From contig NZ_QXFI01000036.1 of assembly GCF_003584135.1 (NCBI RefSeq), positions 486,495 to 550,494 of the forward strand: a DNA stretch of 64,000 nucleotides. The letters run 5' to 3'. Shown here one piece after another: positions 1-9,700 of this stretch (its first letter is position 1; each line of letters opens with the position of its first letter). The notes beneath the pieces were generated by a model. It saw only the letters and a program-made list of their open reading frames with translations. It ran no database searches and was not told where the DNA came from. Made by a program: the position numbers and the translations under genes. Source of the stretch: Flagellimonas pelagia. GTDB taxonomy: Bacteria > Bacteroidota > Bacteroidia > Flavobacteriales > Flavobacteriaceae.

Positions 1-3
1 TTA

Positions 4-38
4 ATCATCAATCAAAAAACGAGATCATCAATCAAAAA
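4..38. repeat. short direct repeat, two copies
   Basis: A 15-base unit, ATCATCAATCAAAAA, occurs at 4-18 and again at 24-38, with five bases between the copies. It lies just before a hairpin and upstream of the PadR gene. The core AATCAAAAA recurs just before the start codon at 484. The sequence shows the repeat; any role is unknown, and two copies this short in AT-rich DNA may be chance. Confidence 0.4.
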
Positions 39-40
39 GC

Positions 41-82
41 GTTTCCACTCCCCTGCTCATCACAGGGGAATGGAGTGGAAAC
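41..82. terminator. imperfect inverted repeat, possible terminator of the gene left of the window
   Basis: GTTTCCACTC (41-50) pairs exactly with GAGTGGAAAC (73-82). Inside, CCCCTG and CAGGGG extend the stem with a small bulge on the right arm. No clear T-tract follows on either side, so a terminator reading is only inferred. It could instead be an operator near the PadR promoter. Confidence 0.4.
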
Positions 83-143
83 CGGACCAGACCTAGTTTG
101 GCAAATCAAAAACGAACAGTTAATTTAATAGAACCATGAAGTT

Positions 144-473
144 ATGAACATAGAAAACACAAAAGCACAGATGCGCAAAGGGGTTCTAGAATACTGCATC
201 CTGTCCATCCTCAAGGATGACGACAAGTATGCCTCCGAGATTCTGGATGCCTTAAAGGACGCTAAGATGTTAGTAGTGGAAGGTACCATATACCCATTGC
301 TCACAAGGCTTAAAAATGCTGGATTGCTCAACTACCGTTGGGAAGAATCCACATCGGGACCTCCCCGCAAATATTACGCCCTTACCGAAACGGGCCGGTT
401 GTTCCTCAAAGAACTGAACGGTACCTGGGATGAACTTAGAAATGCAGTCAATCTGGTAACCAACACAAAATAA
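144..473 (+). CDS. PadR family transcriptional regulator
   Basis: A 109-residue protein that is almost entirely a winged-helix PadR domain: an N-terminal KGVLEYCILSIL helix, a recognition-helix region and the wing motif EGTIYPLLTRLKNAGLL, followed by SGPPRKYYALTETG. The length is normal for the short PadR class. The stop is 10 bases before the PspC gene, and a DUF2807 gene follows, an arrangement common in Bacteroidota. PadR proteins usually repress their own operon and respond to envelope or drug stress. Control of the two downstream genes is inferred from position. Confidence 0.92.
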   Translation: MNIENTKAQMRKGVLEYCILSILKDDDKYASEILDALKDAKMLVVEGTIYPLLTRLKNAGLLNYRWEESTSGPPRKYYALTETGRLFLKELNGTWDELRNAVNLVTNTK

Positions 474-483
474 GAATCAAAAA

Positions 484-2220
484 ATGAACAAGACAGTAAA
501 CATAAATTTGGCAAATACGCTCTTCCACATAGACGACGATGCGTATAACAAGCTGAGGCGGTACCTTGAGTCCATTAAAAGGTCCTTTGCTGGTACCACC
601 GGGAGCGATGAGATCATAGCCGACATTGAGGCGAGGATCGCCGAGCTCTTTTTGGAGAAAATGGAGAACGAAAGACAGGTAATTACCCATAAGGAAGTAG
701 ATCAGGTGATCGATGTTATGGGACAGCCTGAAGACTATATGGTAGATGAGGATATTTTTGAGGACGAGCCCAAAAAATCCCGTCCCCAACAAGAGACCCG
801 AAACAAAAAACTTTATAGGGATATTGACCATAAATATATTGGTGGTGTGTGTGCCGGTCTGGAGCACTATTTGGGCATCGATGCCCTTTGGATCCGGTTG
901 ATCTTTATCCTTTTGGCCGTATTCACTAGCGGTTTTGGGTTGATTGCCTACATCCTACTTTGGATCTTGGTTCCCGAGGCCGTGACCACTTCGCAAAAAT
1001 TGGATATGCGGGGGGAGCCTGTCAACATCAGCAATATAGAACGCAAAGTTAAAGAGGGGTTTGATGATGTTGCCGACAAGGTAAAAAGTGTTGACTATGA
1101 AAAAATGGGCAACAAGGTCAAAAGCAGCTCCAAGACCTTTTTTGATACCATCGGGGATATTATCCTGTTCCTATTTAAGGTATTCGGTAAGTTCATCGGT
1201 ATTTTGTTGATCATTATTGGCGCAGCCACTTTGATAGGTCTGTTTTTTGCCCTTTTCACCGTGGGTATGTTCGATGCGGTACATTTTCCCGGTGTGGATT
1301 TTTATGAGATTGTGAACACCACGGGGGCACCGGTTTGGGTGGTATCCATCCTGTTGTTCTTTGCCGTGGGCATTCCGTTCTTCTTTGTCCTGTATTTAGG
1401 CCTGAAGATTTTGGTGAACAACCTAAAATCCATCGGGAACATTGCCAAGTTTACCCTTTTGGGGCTTTGGTTGATATCCGTGGGCATCTTGATTGCCCTG
1501 GGTATTCGTCAAGCGGCAGAATTCTCGAACACGGGGAGTGTACATGAGCGCAATGAACTGACAATGGAAAATGTATCCGACACCTTGGTCATCAAAATGA
1601 AGAATCCTGGCTATGAGTATACCAGGGACGACGTCCATTTCGGTCGCATGTCCTTCGCCTATGACCAAAACGATAAAAGAATGCTCATTTCGGATGATGT
1701 GGAAATCCGTGTCAGAAAATCCGAGGATAGCTTGGTGAACATCACTGTTCGCAAAGACGCCAATGGAAGTTCTTCCTTGGCCGCCCGTGAAAGGGCCAAA
1801 AAAATTGATTTTGGCTATGAGTTGGTGGGCAACCAAATCATCTTGGACGAATATTTGACCACCGACACTTCCAATAAGGCCAGAAATCAAGAAGTTTCCG
1901 TTACCATCCATGTCCCTGAAGGCAAAATGGTACGTTTTGAGCAATCCACTAAATACCACATCGCCAGAGGTATTGAAAATGACAGGGATTACTACCGAAG
2001 TGGTATTGTTGGATATTTGTGGAAGATGGACAAGGATGGCGAATTGAAGTGTCTGGACTGTCCGGAATTGGAAGACACCGATGACGGGGATGGCAACAAC
2101 AAAATCATCATCAATGAAGACGGTATCGATATCGACATTAAGGATAATCAAGATTCCTTTCAGATGAAGATTGACGAGGATGGTATCAAAATGAAGGCAG
2201 GACAGAAAAACAACAATTGA
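484..2220 (+). CDS. PspC domain membrane protein
   Basis: A 578-residue inner-membrane protein. Residues 1-95 form a soluble alpha-helical region, followed by a PspC domain at about 106-166 (YIGGVCAGLEHYLGID, then two membrane segments). Further hydrophobic segments lie near 225-260, 280-310 and 320-340. The C-terminal 230 residues are polar, presumably extracytoplasmic, and end in an acidic stretch rich in Asp/Glu/Lys. PspC domains belong to the phage-shock envelope-stress response. There is no PspA or PspF nearby, so the role is inferred from the domain and from its place between PadR and DUF2807 genes. Confidence 0.88.
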   Translation: MNKTVNINLANTLFHIDDDAYNKLRRYLESIKRSFAGTTGSDEIIADIEARIAELFLEKMENERQVITHKEVDQVIDVMGQPEDYMVDEDIFEDEPKKSRPQQETRNKKLYRDIDHKYIGGVCAGLEHYLGIDALWIRLIFILLAVFTSGFGLIAYILLWILVPEAVTTSQKLDMRGEPVNISNIERKVKEGFDDVADKVKSVDYEKMGNKVKSSSKTFFDTIGDIILFLFKVFGKFIGILLIIIGAATLIGLFFALFTVGMFDAVHFPGVDFYEIVNTTGAPVWVVSILLFFAVGIPFFFVLYLGLKILVNNLKSIGNIAKFTLLGLWLISVGILIALGIRQAAEFSNTGSVHERNELTMENVSDTLVIKMKNPGYEYTRDDVHFGRMSFAYDQNDKRMLISDDVEIRVRKSEDSLVNITVRKDANGSSSLAARERAKKIDFGYELVGNQIILDEYLTTDTSNKARNQEVSVTIHVPEGKMVRFEQSTKYHIARGIENDRDYYRSGIVGYLWKMDKDGELKCLDCPELEDTDDGDGNNKIIINEDGIDIDIKDNQDSFQMKIDEDGIKMKAGQKNNN

Positions 2221-2372
2221 GAAGCATTATTCGACAGTTGGGTCAATCAAAATTCACATCAAACACAATTAAATAGACATTTACACTGAATTATTTCAGT
2301 ATGGATCAAATCAATTTTCAAAATCAATCAATAATAGGTGCCCAGTGAAGCTAGGCACAAAAAACAACAATC

Positions 2373-3095
2373 ATGACAACACTAGCAAGATTAGCAATCG
2401 TAGCACTCCTATCCTTGTTCGCATCGTCCTGTATGATGGATGTGAACTTTGGACACGGCAAAACCGGTAACGGCCAAGTAGTGGAAGAAACCCGAAACAT
2501 TCCAGAGGAGTTTACCGAGATTTTGGCCTCCGAGGGTATCGATGTATTTGTAACCCAGGACTCCGAGTTCAAGATTACCGTGGAAGCCGATGAAAACATC
2601 ATCGATTTGATCGGTACCGATGTAAGGGACGGTAAATTAAAGATCCACGCCATTGAAAACATTGGAAGGGCCACCAAAAACGTTTATGTATCCCTTCCCA
2701 GCATTACTGCTTTGAAGAGTTCCAGTGGGGCGGACCTTATCGTACAGAATGTTGTAGAATCTGAAAGCATTGAACTGGATGCCAGCAGTGGATCCGATCT
2801 TACTGTAGAATTGTCTGCAAGGGAAGTTAACGCGGACGCCAGTAGCGGTGCGGACATCAAAGTTTCTGGCAAGGCCGATATGTTGTATGCCGATGCCAGC
2901 AGCGGTTCCGACATCAAGGCAAGGGACCTTCTGGTGAAACGTTGCAATGCCGATGCCAGCAGTGGGGCCGATATTACGGTGAACGTGACCGAATCCCTAG
3001 TGGCCGACGCCAGTAGTGGAGCGGACATTTCCTACACAGGAGAAGCTAGTGTACAGACCAAAAAATCGGTATCCGGTAGCGTTCGCAAATATTGA
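2373..3095 (+). CDS. DUF2807 (head GIN domain) lipoprotein
   Basis: A 240-residue secreted protein with an N-terminal hydrophobic segment ending in a lipobox-like FASSC (Cys20). The remainder is a DUF2807 beta-helix. Residues 114-223 contain six turns with the consensus DASSGAD/SD at roughly 20-residue intervals. Proteins of this family are cell-envelope proteins of unknown function that often sit beside PspC and PadR genes, as here. A 152-base gap separates it from the PspC gene, and a terminator hairpin follows, so it is probably the last gene of the unit. Confidence 0.87.
   Translation: MTTLARLAIVALLSLFASSCMMDVNFGHGKTGNGQVVEETRNIPEEFTEILASEGIDVFVTQDSEFKITVEADENIIDLIGTDVRDGKLKIHAIENIGRATKNVYVSLPSITALKSSSGADLIVQNVVESESIELDASSGSDLTVELSAREVNADASSGADIKVSGKADMLYADASSGSDIKARDLLVKRCNADASSGADITVNVTESLVADASSGADISYTGEASVQTKKSVSGSVRKY
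2712..3041 (+). repeat. intragenic DASSGAD beta-helix repeats
   Basis: Six related coding repeats in the DUF2807 protein: SSSGAD, DASSGSD, DASSGAD, DASSGSD, DASSGAD and DASSGAD. The nucleotide copies are similar but not identical (for example GCCAGCAGTGG, GCCAGTAGCGG and GCCAGCAGCGG). They fit successive rungs of a right-handed beta-helix. Confidence 0.8.
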
Positions 3096-3120
3096 TATCA
3101 AAACCAATCAAAAAATGAGA

Positions 3121-3155
3121 GGCCCATTGAAATTTCAATGGGCCTTTGTCTTTAT
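3121..3155 (+). terminator. rho-independent terminator after the DUF2807 gene
   Basis: GGCCCATTGAAATTTCAATGGGCC (3121-3144) is a perfect palindrome, followed by TTTGTCTTT. It lies 25 bases after the DUF2807 stop and before the epimerase gene, so it separates the two plus-strand units. Confidence 0.8.
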
Positions 3156-3204
3156 AAACCGTAGCCGAAACCCTATCTTAGCATCTTTATAAAATAGGTC
3201 CTTG

Positions 3205-4215
3205 ATGCAGATAGAAATCAAAAAATACATCCTTCAGTTAGCGCATACTTTCACCATCTCACGGGAATCCCACGATACCCAAGACACTATGATCGTTGGG
3301 CTGAGCCTCAACGGAAAAACCGGGTATGGTGAAGCCACCTCTAATCCCTATTACAACAGCACTGTGGAAAGCATGACGGCAGAAATCGAAGCTGTGCGAG
3401 ATTCCATTGAGGCATACGACTTTGACAATCCTGAAAATTTCTACAAACATCTGGAATCATTGGGATTGCAGAACTTTACCCTTTGCGCCCTGGATTTGGC
3501 AGCCAATGATCTATATGGAAAGCTACAAGGAAAACCCTTATACGAGATTTGGGGCACCAATACAAGTTATTACCCCACTACCAACTATACTATCGGCATC
3601 GATACCATTGAAAAAATGGTAGAAAAACTGAAAGAAAAACCATGGCCCTTGTACAAGATCAAATTGGGCACCAAGGACGATGTGGCCATAGTTAGGGAAC
3701 TTCGGAAACATACCGACAGCATATTCCGTATTGATGCCAATTGTGCCTGGACCGCGGAAGAGACCATAAAAAATGCTCCCTTTTTAAAAGATCTTGGGGT
3801 TGAATTTTTGGAACAACCCCTTAAGGCCGAGAATTGGGAAGGCATGAAAAAGGTTAAGGAATCCTGTGTGCTCCCCGTCATTGCAGATGAGAGCTGTATC
3901 GTGGAAAGCGATGTGGAAAAATGCGGGCCTTATTTTGATGGCATCAATATCAAACTGACCAAATGTGGAGGTCTGACCCCAGCAAGGCGGATGATTGCCA
4001 AAGGCAAGGAATTGGGACTAAAGATTATGGTCGGGTGCATGACGGAATCCACCGTAGGAATTTCGGCGATTGCCCAATTACTTCCCCAATTGGATTTTGT
4101 GGATATGGACGGGGCCATGCTACTTAAAGGCGACATCGCCACCGGAGTTACGATATTGAATGATGGCAAAGTGATTTTCCCCAAACTGCCAGGCAGTGGT
4201 ATAGCTTTATTGTAA
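3205..4215 (+). CDS. dipeptide epimerase (enolase superfamily, L-Ala-D/L-Glu epimerase type)
   Basis: A 336-residue enolase-superfamily enzyme. The barrel carries the KIKLG lysine motif near residue 153, metal-ligand motifs RIDAN, EQPL and ADES, the second acid/base lysine in NIKLTKCGG, and a late DMDG motif; this set is typical of muconate-cycloisomerase-like dipeptide epimerases. The family epimerises L-Ala-D-Glu or other dipeptides, for example in murein-peptide recycling. The true specificity cannot be read here. An in-frame TTG precedes the ATG at 3205; I chose the ATG. The stop overlaps the next start by one base (TAATG), so the two genes are coupled. Confidence 0.88.
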   Translation: MQIEIKKYILQLAHTFTISRESHDTQDTMIVGLSLNGKTGYGEATSNPYYNSTVESMTAEIEAVRDSIEAYDFDNPENFYKHLESLGLQNFTLCALDLAANDLYGKLQGKPLYEIWGTNTSYYPTTNYTIGIDTIEKMVEKLKEKPWPLYKIKLGTKDDVAIVRELRKHTDSIFRIDANCAWTAEETIKNAPFLKDLGVEFLEQPLKAENWEGMKKVKESCVLPVIADESCIVESDVEKCGPYFDGINIKLTKCGGLTPARRMIAKGKELGLKIMVGCMTESTVGISAIAQLLPQLDFVDMDGAMLLKGDIATGVTILNDGKVIFPKLPGSGIALL

Positions 4216-5261
4216 TGGCCATTTCCCTTCCCAGGATACCAGACCGATCCATCCATGCCAACGGCAGGGAATATCTCTATTTTGGGGGGACAGCCTATCT
4301 GGGCCTTCAATCCTACACTCCGTTTAAAAAACTGTTCCTGAAAAATGTGGAGCGGTATGGCATGCATTATGGAGCCTCGCGTCGGTCTAATGTAGCATTG
4401 GATATTTATCAACAAGCAGAGGGGCATTTGGCCCATTGGGTGGGTAGTGAAGCTTGCCTTACGATGTCTTCGGGATATCTGGCGGCGCAATTGGTCATTC
4501 AACATTTATTACATAAAGGGCATACCTTGTTCGCGGCACCGAACGCGCACACAGCCATGCTCATGAATGGGGTGACCAGAACGCATAGTTTTAAGGAACT
4601 AAACCTGGCCTTGGAGCAGCAGGTTTCAAATAAGGGGCCTATGCCCGTGCTCCTTTTTGATACCATCGATTTTACAGCGAAACAATATCCACACTTTGAA
4701 GCATTGCAACAACTTCCCTTGGATAAAATCATGCTGGTGGGCGATGATTCCCATGGCATTGGAATTGTTGGCGACCAGGGGAAAGGATGCTATGGTCTTT
4801 TGCAGAAACTTAACCCTGCCCAAATGTTGGTCTGTTGTTCTTTGGGAAAAGGATTGGGCATACAGGCAGGAGCTGTTTTTGGTGATGAGGAGATTATTGA
4901 AACGCTTAAAACCACACCATTTTATGGCGGGGCAAGTCCGGCATTGCCTGCATTCATGGGCACTTTGATTGATGCGGAAACCCTTTATGTTGAACGCTTG
5001 ACAACATTGATGGAAAATTATCAATGGTTCTTGGGTTCCCTAGATCAATCCCAATATTTTCAACATATGAAAGGGCATCCCACTTTCGAATTTGAAAATG
5101 CCTCCTTGGCCCAAGAACTGGAAGACCGAGGTTTTATCGTCACAAACTTTAACTATCCGGATGCCAATGGTCCATTGGTCAGTAGAATCGTATTGAGCGC
5201 CTACCATAAGAAAGAGGATGTTCAGCAATTGGTCCACTGCTTGAACACCCTCTTGACTTAA
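4215..5261 (+). CDS. BioF-like PLP-dependent aminotransferase/acyltransferase
   Basis: A 348-residue fold-type I PLP enzyme of the alpha-oxoamine synthase type. It shows an N-terminal YLYFGGTAYLGLQS motif, SSGYLAAQ, the PLP-ring Asp motif GDDSHGIG and the Schiff-base lysine in CSLGKGLG. It is some 35 residues shorter than typical 8-amino-7-oxononanoate synthases, and no other biotin gene is near, so biotin synthesis is doubtful. It is translationally coupled to the dipeptide epimerase, which hints at a shared pathway using an epimerised peptide or amino acid. The stop lies 17 bases from the convergent SusD gene. Confidence 0.82.
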   Translation: MAISLPRIPDRSIHANGREYLYFGGTAYLGLQSYTPFKKLFLKNVERYGMHYGASRRSNVALDIYQQAEGHLAHWVGSEACLTMSSGYLAAQLVIQHLLHKGHTLFAAPNAHTAMLMNGVTRTHSFKELNLALEQQVSNKGPMPVLLFDTIDFTAKQYPHFEALQQLPLDKIMLVGDDSHGIGIVGDQGKGCYGLLQKLNPAQMLVCCSLGKGLGIQAGAVFGDEEIIETLKTTPFYGGASPALPAFMGTLIDAETLYVERLTTLMENYQWFLGSLDQSQYFQHMKGHPTFEFENASLAQELEDRGFIVTNFNYPDANGPLVSRIVLSAYHKKEDVQQLVHCLNTLLT

Positions 5262-5278
5262 GGATTGTATTTTACTTT

Positions 5279-6760
5279 TTATTCATCCCACCAAACTGGG
5301 GTTACCGGTGTTTGCTGGTTGGCCAATACATTGGCTTCATTTCTGGTCAATTCCGTATCAGGGTAATTGGCCCTTCGGAACCATTGACCCAAGAATTCAT
5401 TATCGGCACTGTCCTCTTCACTTCTGATCTGTAGACCAGTAAACACATCATCTGAAAAGTCATAACGTCTGTAATCCACAAAGGTCTCTGGATTCAAGAA
5501 ATTGTGAATGTACTTTTCCTTCATGATATGGTGCAAGCTCAAGGATGCCTCACCAACATCCACTGCTCCATCGGCCATGTAATCCGTTCCATCCACACCA
5601 TACATATCCATACTGGCTGCAATACCATCCATATAAGCGGCATAAGCCGTTGCATTGGATCCTACGCTTGTAGTGGTACCGCCATTGGCCATAAAAGCCG
5701 CTTCCGCCTTAATGAACAACACTTCGGCATAGGTAATCAATATTAACGGAGAGTCAACACTGGTATAAAACCCATCGGTCCTGAACCTTGCATTGGCATC
5801 CGTACCATCAGGTGCAATACCGCCACCGCCACTAACAAAACCTTTGTATTCAGCTTCATCACCATTTTGGGCAAATAAGGGCAATCTTGGGTCTATTTCA
5901 ACCAAGCCTCCTTGGAATGGGTAATAATCACCGTTCATAGAGCTTACCAACTGGCTGGCAATGTCGTTGCTCAAATTTCCCGTATTTCTCGCCAAAATTT
6001 CGGACGAGTACCATGGGTTGATATTCTTTTCATCATAGTACATAGCGAAATTATCATCATTGGAAGTAAATCCGTTATCCACGGTTGCCAGAACCTCAGA
6101 AGGGGAAATAAGTCCTTTGTTCATCAAGTGGAGCTGATAACGTGCCTTAAGGGAATAAGCCGCCCTTAACCATTTAGCGGAATCACCACCATAGATCAAA
6201 TCGGAAGAACCGAGTTCAAATCCTGAATTATCGGCAGCACTTAATTTGGCAATGGCTCCATCCAACAAACTAAAAATCTCAGTGTAAATAGTCTCTTGGG
6301 TATCAAAAGTCGCGAAATTGTTGTCAGGACCATCACTAGCTTCTGAATACGGGATATTGTCCCAAGAATCTGTCGCAATTCCAATGTTGGCAGCAATCAA
6401 AATATCCGCAATGGCATCAATATGCGTTGCCCCGGTTTCCGCTGCCTTGTCCTTCACTGCTTCAAGATTGGGCAAAACATAAAGGTAGACCTGGCTCCAA
6501 AGACCACTTACAGAGGTCTGTCCGGCCGCGCCACCCCCAGCGGACACAAAATTCTGCACATAATTACCAAATGACAATTCCGCGGAACGCTGTCCCTCCA
6601 TAGTGCTGTGAATAACGGGAGCTATTAGATCTTTCATTCGCAAGTCTTCCAATTTAGCCGTATTGGAAGGCGTGTTCACATCAAAATAATCTTCGCTACA
6701 TCCTACGTAGGTTATCGTGGCACATAACAGAAAAACCTTAATTATATTTATTTTCTTCAT
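5279..6760 (-). CDS. SusD/RagB-family outer-membrane lipoprotein (SusD-like_2 type)
   Basis: A 493-residue protein with a signal peptide ending in a lipobox (ITYVGCSED, Cys21). It has helix-rich SusD features, including LRAAYSLKARYQLHL and the late ITYAEVLFIKAEAAF helix. SusD proteins cap the SusC barrel and bind nutrient at the cell surface. The gene follows its SusC partner by 11 bases. There are no glycoside hydrolases beside this pair, and the epimerase gene is next door, so a peptide-like substrate is possible but not shown. Confidence 0.9.
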   Translation of the reverse strand: MKKINIIKVFLLCATITYVGCSEDYFDVNTPSNTAKLEDLRMKDLIAPVIHSTMEGQRSAELSFGNYVQNFVSAGGGAAGQTSVSGLWSQVYLYVLPNLEAVKDKAAETGATHIDAIADILIAANIGIATDSWDNIPYSEASDGPDNNFATFDTQETIYTEIFSLLDGAIAKLSAADNSGFELGSSDLIYGGDSAKWLRAAYSLKARYQLHLMNKGLISPSEVLATVDNGFTSNDDNFAMYYDEKNINPWYSSEILARNTGNLSNDIASQLVSSMNGDYYPFQGGLVEIDPRLPLFAQNGDEAEYKGFVSGGGGIAPDGTDANARFRTDGFYTSVDSPLILITYAEVLFIKAEAAFMANGGTTTSVGSNATAYAAYMDGIAASMDMYGVDGTDYMADGAVDVGEASLSLHHIMKEKYIHNFLNPETFVDYRRYDFSDDVFTGLQIRSEEDSADNEFLGQWFRRANYPDTELTRNEANVLANQQTPVTPVWWDE

Positions 6761-6771
6761 AGTATTTTTTT

Positions 6772-9700
6772 TTAAAATGCAATGTTCAATCCCAATGAAT
6801 AGCTTTCAGACAATGGAATGTTCAATCCAGTGAAACCATATACATTACTACCCGCACTATACTGGTTACCTTCAGGGTCATACCCATCAAAAGGAGTCCA
6901 TAGCAAAAGGTTGTTGGCACTTGCCGAAACACTTACCTTTTCCAGATTGAAGTTTTTGATCAACTTGGCAGGAAAGTCATAGGACAAGGAAATGTTACGA
7001 ATCTTAACCCATGATGCATCCTGTACCAAAACTTCAGAAGCTCGGTTGTACACATTGGAGTTACGATAATAGTTTTGGTCGATCAATGCCTCTGTGGTAT
7101 TGGGCACAAAACCACCATTTCCGTCATCCATAACACCATCCAACACCACATTTACGTCTCTTTGAAGCGTGCTTAATGGGTTACCGTTACGGATGGAGTT
7201 TCTCAAACCAGCATCATAGAGGTCACCTCCTTTTTTCCACTCCAACAAGAAGTTAAGGCCAATACCTTTATATTTCAAGTTACTTCCAATGGATGAGATA
7301 AAGTCGGGGAACGCGTTGCCCACCACAACTCTTTCATCCGTATTGATTACGGGATAACCATCCGGACCTATGTATCTTTGTCCATTTTCATAGACCCATT
7401 TGTACCCATAGAGGTTACCCATTTTATCGCCGGCGCGAACTTCGGAAGTTACTCCCGCAAATCCTGAATCAGCAAAGATGATGGCTTCAATGTCGTCAGG
7501 TATTTCCAATACCTCTCCCTCGCTGGTAGACCAGTTCAATATCAACTCCCATCGTAAATCTTGATTTCGAATAACATCGGCACTTAACAACAGTTCATGT
7601 CCGAATACTTTATAATCGCCTGCGTTTCTGGTAATTCCTGAAAGACCGGAAGAATAAGCGGTGCCCACAGTGAAGATTTGATCTTTTACACGCGTGTTGT
7701 AGTATGCATAATCCACACGGATACGGTTATCGAAGAACCTGAGATCCGCTCCAAATTCCGTAGACTGGTTTCTTTCCGGTTTTATGTTGGTATCGCCCAA
7801 CAAGGTGCTTCTCCTGTAGCCACCAACGCCACCAAAAGGAAAATCCCCATCCACTACGAAATATTGGCCCACATCTCCAAAGCCGGGCCCTTTACCAACC
7901 TCGGCCCAAGATGCACGGAGTTTTCCAAAAGAAAAAATATCGTTGTCCCCGAACAAATCGGATACATCGTATGCCAAACTCGCTGATGGGTAGAAGAACG
8001 ATCTATTTTCTTTCGGTAAGGTGGAAATCCAGTCGTTCCTACCTGTTAAGGAAAGGAACAATTTATCTTTATAACCAAACTTCAACTCACCGAAAACACC
8101 AACTGTCCTATTCTGTACAATGCTTTTGTTGATAAAAAAATTGGTGGTGTTTCCAATTTCGTTTACACCAGGGATGTTCAAACCTTCACCCCTTGCCTCC
8201 AAGTAGTTTCTCTTGGTATCGGAAAGCTGGTGACCCAATGTAAGGTCCGTGGTAAAATCCTCTGACCAAGATTTATTGAATGCTACCAAAAAGTTGGATT
8301 CCAACCCGGTAAAATTGATATTCTGCTCTAGGATGAAACCACCCACCTGTGAACCACCATCCAAATCCGGCCCCACGTATCGGTTCCTGACATCGGAATA
8401 ATTATCTATTTGGGCGGCATAGGTAACCGTTACCCAATCCTTAGGAGACCAGGTTAGGGTGGTATTTCCGATCCAACGGTTTACATCGTCCTCCAAATTA
8501 CTGGTTTCCATCAAATATCTAGGGTTATCAATGATACCAAAAGAATAGTCCCTTTCGCTACCATCAGGGTTCATATAATCATTGATCGGGAATGTGCCAG
8601 AATAATAGGACAGTGCACTCATCACCGATTTATCACCTCCGTTAGCCCTTCTTCCCCCTGAATTGGTAAAAGCTACTGAACCGTCCACAGAGAAGTTATC
8701 GGTTACCTTATACCCAGCTTTCAACCTGAAGTTGGTCTTTTTATAGTCTGTATTGGGCAAAATCCCCTGTTCATTGTTGTTACCCAAGGAAAAATAATAG
8801 CTCAAACGATCGTTGGCCCCACTAAGACTGAGATTGAGCTGTGAATTAAAACCTGTCCTGAAAATATCATAAGGGCTATAAAAACGATCGTTGGACAGGT
8901 CAACTATGTTGCCTTCGCCTAAATCATAGGAATCCAAGGAGTACTCAGGACCCCATGAATAGAAAGAAGTCGCATTTTGGACACGGTTGAAGCCTGTTTC
9001 CGACTCTGGGTCATACAGGGTTCTAGGTGCCCCGTTATATCCTTCCCTGTAAGTTGTTTGTAGAGGTGGCGTAGTTGTTACGTTCCTAAAAGTCGTGGAC
9101 GCCGTCAAATTAATCTTGGCCTTGCCCTGTTTTCCTTTTTTAGTGGTGATCACAATAGCACCATTGGATGCCCTCACCCCATAAAGAGCAGTTGCAGCCG
9201 CCCCCTTCAATACGTTGAAACTTTCAATGTCCTCAGGGTTCAAGTCCATTGCCCTATTGGAGAAGGCAAACTGCTCGGAACTGCTAGGCGAGTTAGACCC
9301 TGCACTGGGTCTAACCTCCCCAGCAAAGGTGTCATTGTTCAACGCAAGTCCGTCCACAATGATCAAGGGCTGGTTACTCCTATTAGGATTGATAGAGGTA
9401 ACACCTCTGATCAGAATATCCACACCGCCTCCCGATGTACCGGAAGAACGGTTGATCTGTACCCCGGCCACACGTCCTTGTAGACTCTCGATAGGGTTTG
9501 ACTGTCCAGCTAGGTTAAGGTCCTCAGTATTGACCTTGGTCACAGAATAACCCAATGACTTCTGTTTTTGTTCTACACCAAATGCGGTCACCACAACCTC
9601 ATCAAGTTGTGTGGAATCTTCTTCCAAAACTACATTGATAGTAGTTTCGGACCCCACGTTAATGTCTTTTGGCTTCATCCCCAAATAGGAAAATCTCAGC

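Noticed and set aside
1-82. Direct repeats and hairpin as a CRISPR array or integron attC site
   Set aside because: There are only two 15-base copies five bases apart with no spacers, and no integrase or Cas gene nearby. The hairpin lacks attC core sites.
1423-2151. 242-codon open frame antisense to the PspC gene
   Set aside because: It is the shadow of a real coding strand; its translation has no domain or composition of a genuine protein, and the PspC gene in this region is well supported.
4215-5261. Naming the PLP enzyme bioF
   Set aside because: It is shorter than true 8-amino-7-oxononanoate synthases, and no biotin genes are linked; only the fold and PLP motifs are supported.
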